From a virus, in IMG/VR virus record IMGVR_UViG_3300036979_000283, positions 1 through 39,539 of that record: DNA of 39,539 nt. The stretch is one strand, 5' to 3'. The notes below the pieces were generated by a model that saw only the letters and a list, made by a program, of their open reading frames with translations, made no database searches and was not told the origin of the DNA. Made by a program: the position numbers and the translations under genes. This document shows, piece after piece, positions 39,256 through 39,539 of this stretch. Each line of letters opens with the position of its first letter. Position 1 is the stretch's first letter.

Positions 39256-39539
39256 AATTTCTCCTTGTGAAGTTTAGGGAAGTCATAGGACTCTATGCAT
39301 GTGTGACGCTGAGAATCTACAACCCTTGATAGCGTCTTAATACCGGTTTCTTGTATACGTCGGTACATTGTACTTCTGGAAATCTTTAAAATCTCGCAAG
39401 CCTCGTCCAAAGTGTATACAGCGTTCGCACGTTGTTTAACGAAGTAACTTACTTGCTTTGGCTCCGTAGCCCTAACGTAGTCTTCAAGGTAAACTAGGTT
39501 AGCACCTATATCATCAGCGTAGGGAACGTTGTATTTCTC
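39252..39539 (-). CDS. Tandem helix-turn-helix early regulator, C-terminal part
   Basis: Continuation of the gene that starts at 180; bases 39435-39539 repeat 1-105. Unique part 39252-39434 encodes the last 60 residues with the second HTH (YTLDEACEILKISRSTMYRR). The stop overlaps the next start (ATGA), so the two genes are translationally coupled. Confidence 0.8.
   Translation of the reverse strand, partial: EKYNVPYADDIGANLVYLEDYVRATEPKQVSYFVKQRANAVYTLDEACEILKISRSTMYRRIQETGIKTLSRVVDSQRHTCIESYDFPKLHKEKL
39435..39539. repeat. Terminal direct repeat, right copy (equals 1-105)
   Basis: Identical to the first 105 bases. Removing one copy gives a 39,434-bp circle with every junction-spanning frame intact. 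Confidence 0.9.

Overview
The window is an essentially complete genome of a tailed dsDNA phage, most likely a podovirus. The evidence is a large terminase, a portal of about 630 residues, a scaffold, an HK97-like coat protein, a beta-rich tail protein of 1092 residues, very large alanine/glycine-rich ejection-type proteins, and no tape measure or sheath gene. The first 105 bases recur exactly as the last 105, and one HTH gene reads through that join in frame. The molecule is therefore circular or circularly permuted, about 39,434 bp, and was cut inside a gene. Base composition is AT-leaning by eye. Shine-Dalgarno sequences are strong (GGAGG) and one protein has a lipobox, which suggests a bacterial, probably Gram-negative, host. 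I cannot name the host. No integrase, RNA polymerase or tRNA gene was seen.

Layout. A control region (181-575) separates two arms. The plus-strand arm (576-23463) carries small and large terminase, portal, scaffold, coat, three small head genes, adaptor, tail, S74-domain protein, ejection proteins, a second control region (15668-16043), Rha/AntA regulators, receptor-binding genes and a membrane protein. The minus-strand arm runs from the circular junction (39.5 kb) down to 23.4 kb. It holds an SF3 helicase, a family A DNA polymerase split by a group I intron with an HNH endonuclease, many small early genes, a lipoprotein metalloprotease, a beta-helix repeat protein, an SSB-like protein, a RecE-like nuclease, HNH genes, a MazG-like protein, lysozyme and an Rha regulator. 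The two arms converge near 23.4 kb.

Regulation is the most interesting layer. (1) Five sigma70-like promoters share a CATAGT/CATTAT -10 box, and three share a TGTATTCCA spacer element. (2) Two related arrays of CCAAGAGATT boxes, in opposite orientation, precede the two control promoters, with spacings near whole helical turns. (3) Two early promoters are each followed at once by a paralogous structured leader RNA whose stems show compensatory changes. (4) A short plus-strand transcript candidate at 37.33-37.40 kb shows a CCUCCUCCUCCC loop, complementary to the phage's own Shine-Dalgarno sequences, and ends in an intrinsic terminator. (5) AntA/Rha genes and fragments are scattered and rearranged at 16.0, 24.5, 31.3 and 31.4 kb.

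All functional calls are from reading motifs by eye. No database search or folding program was run.
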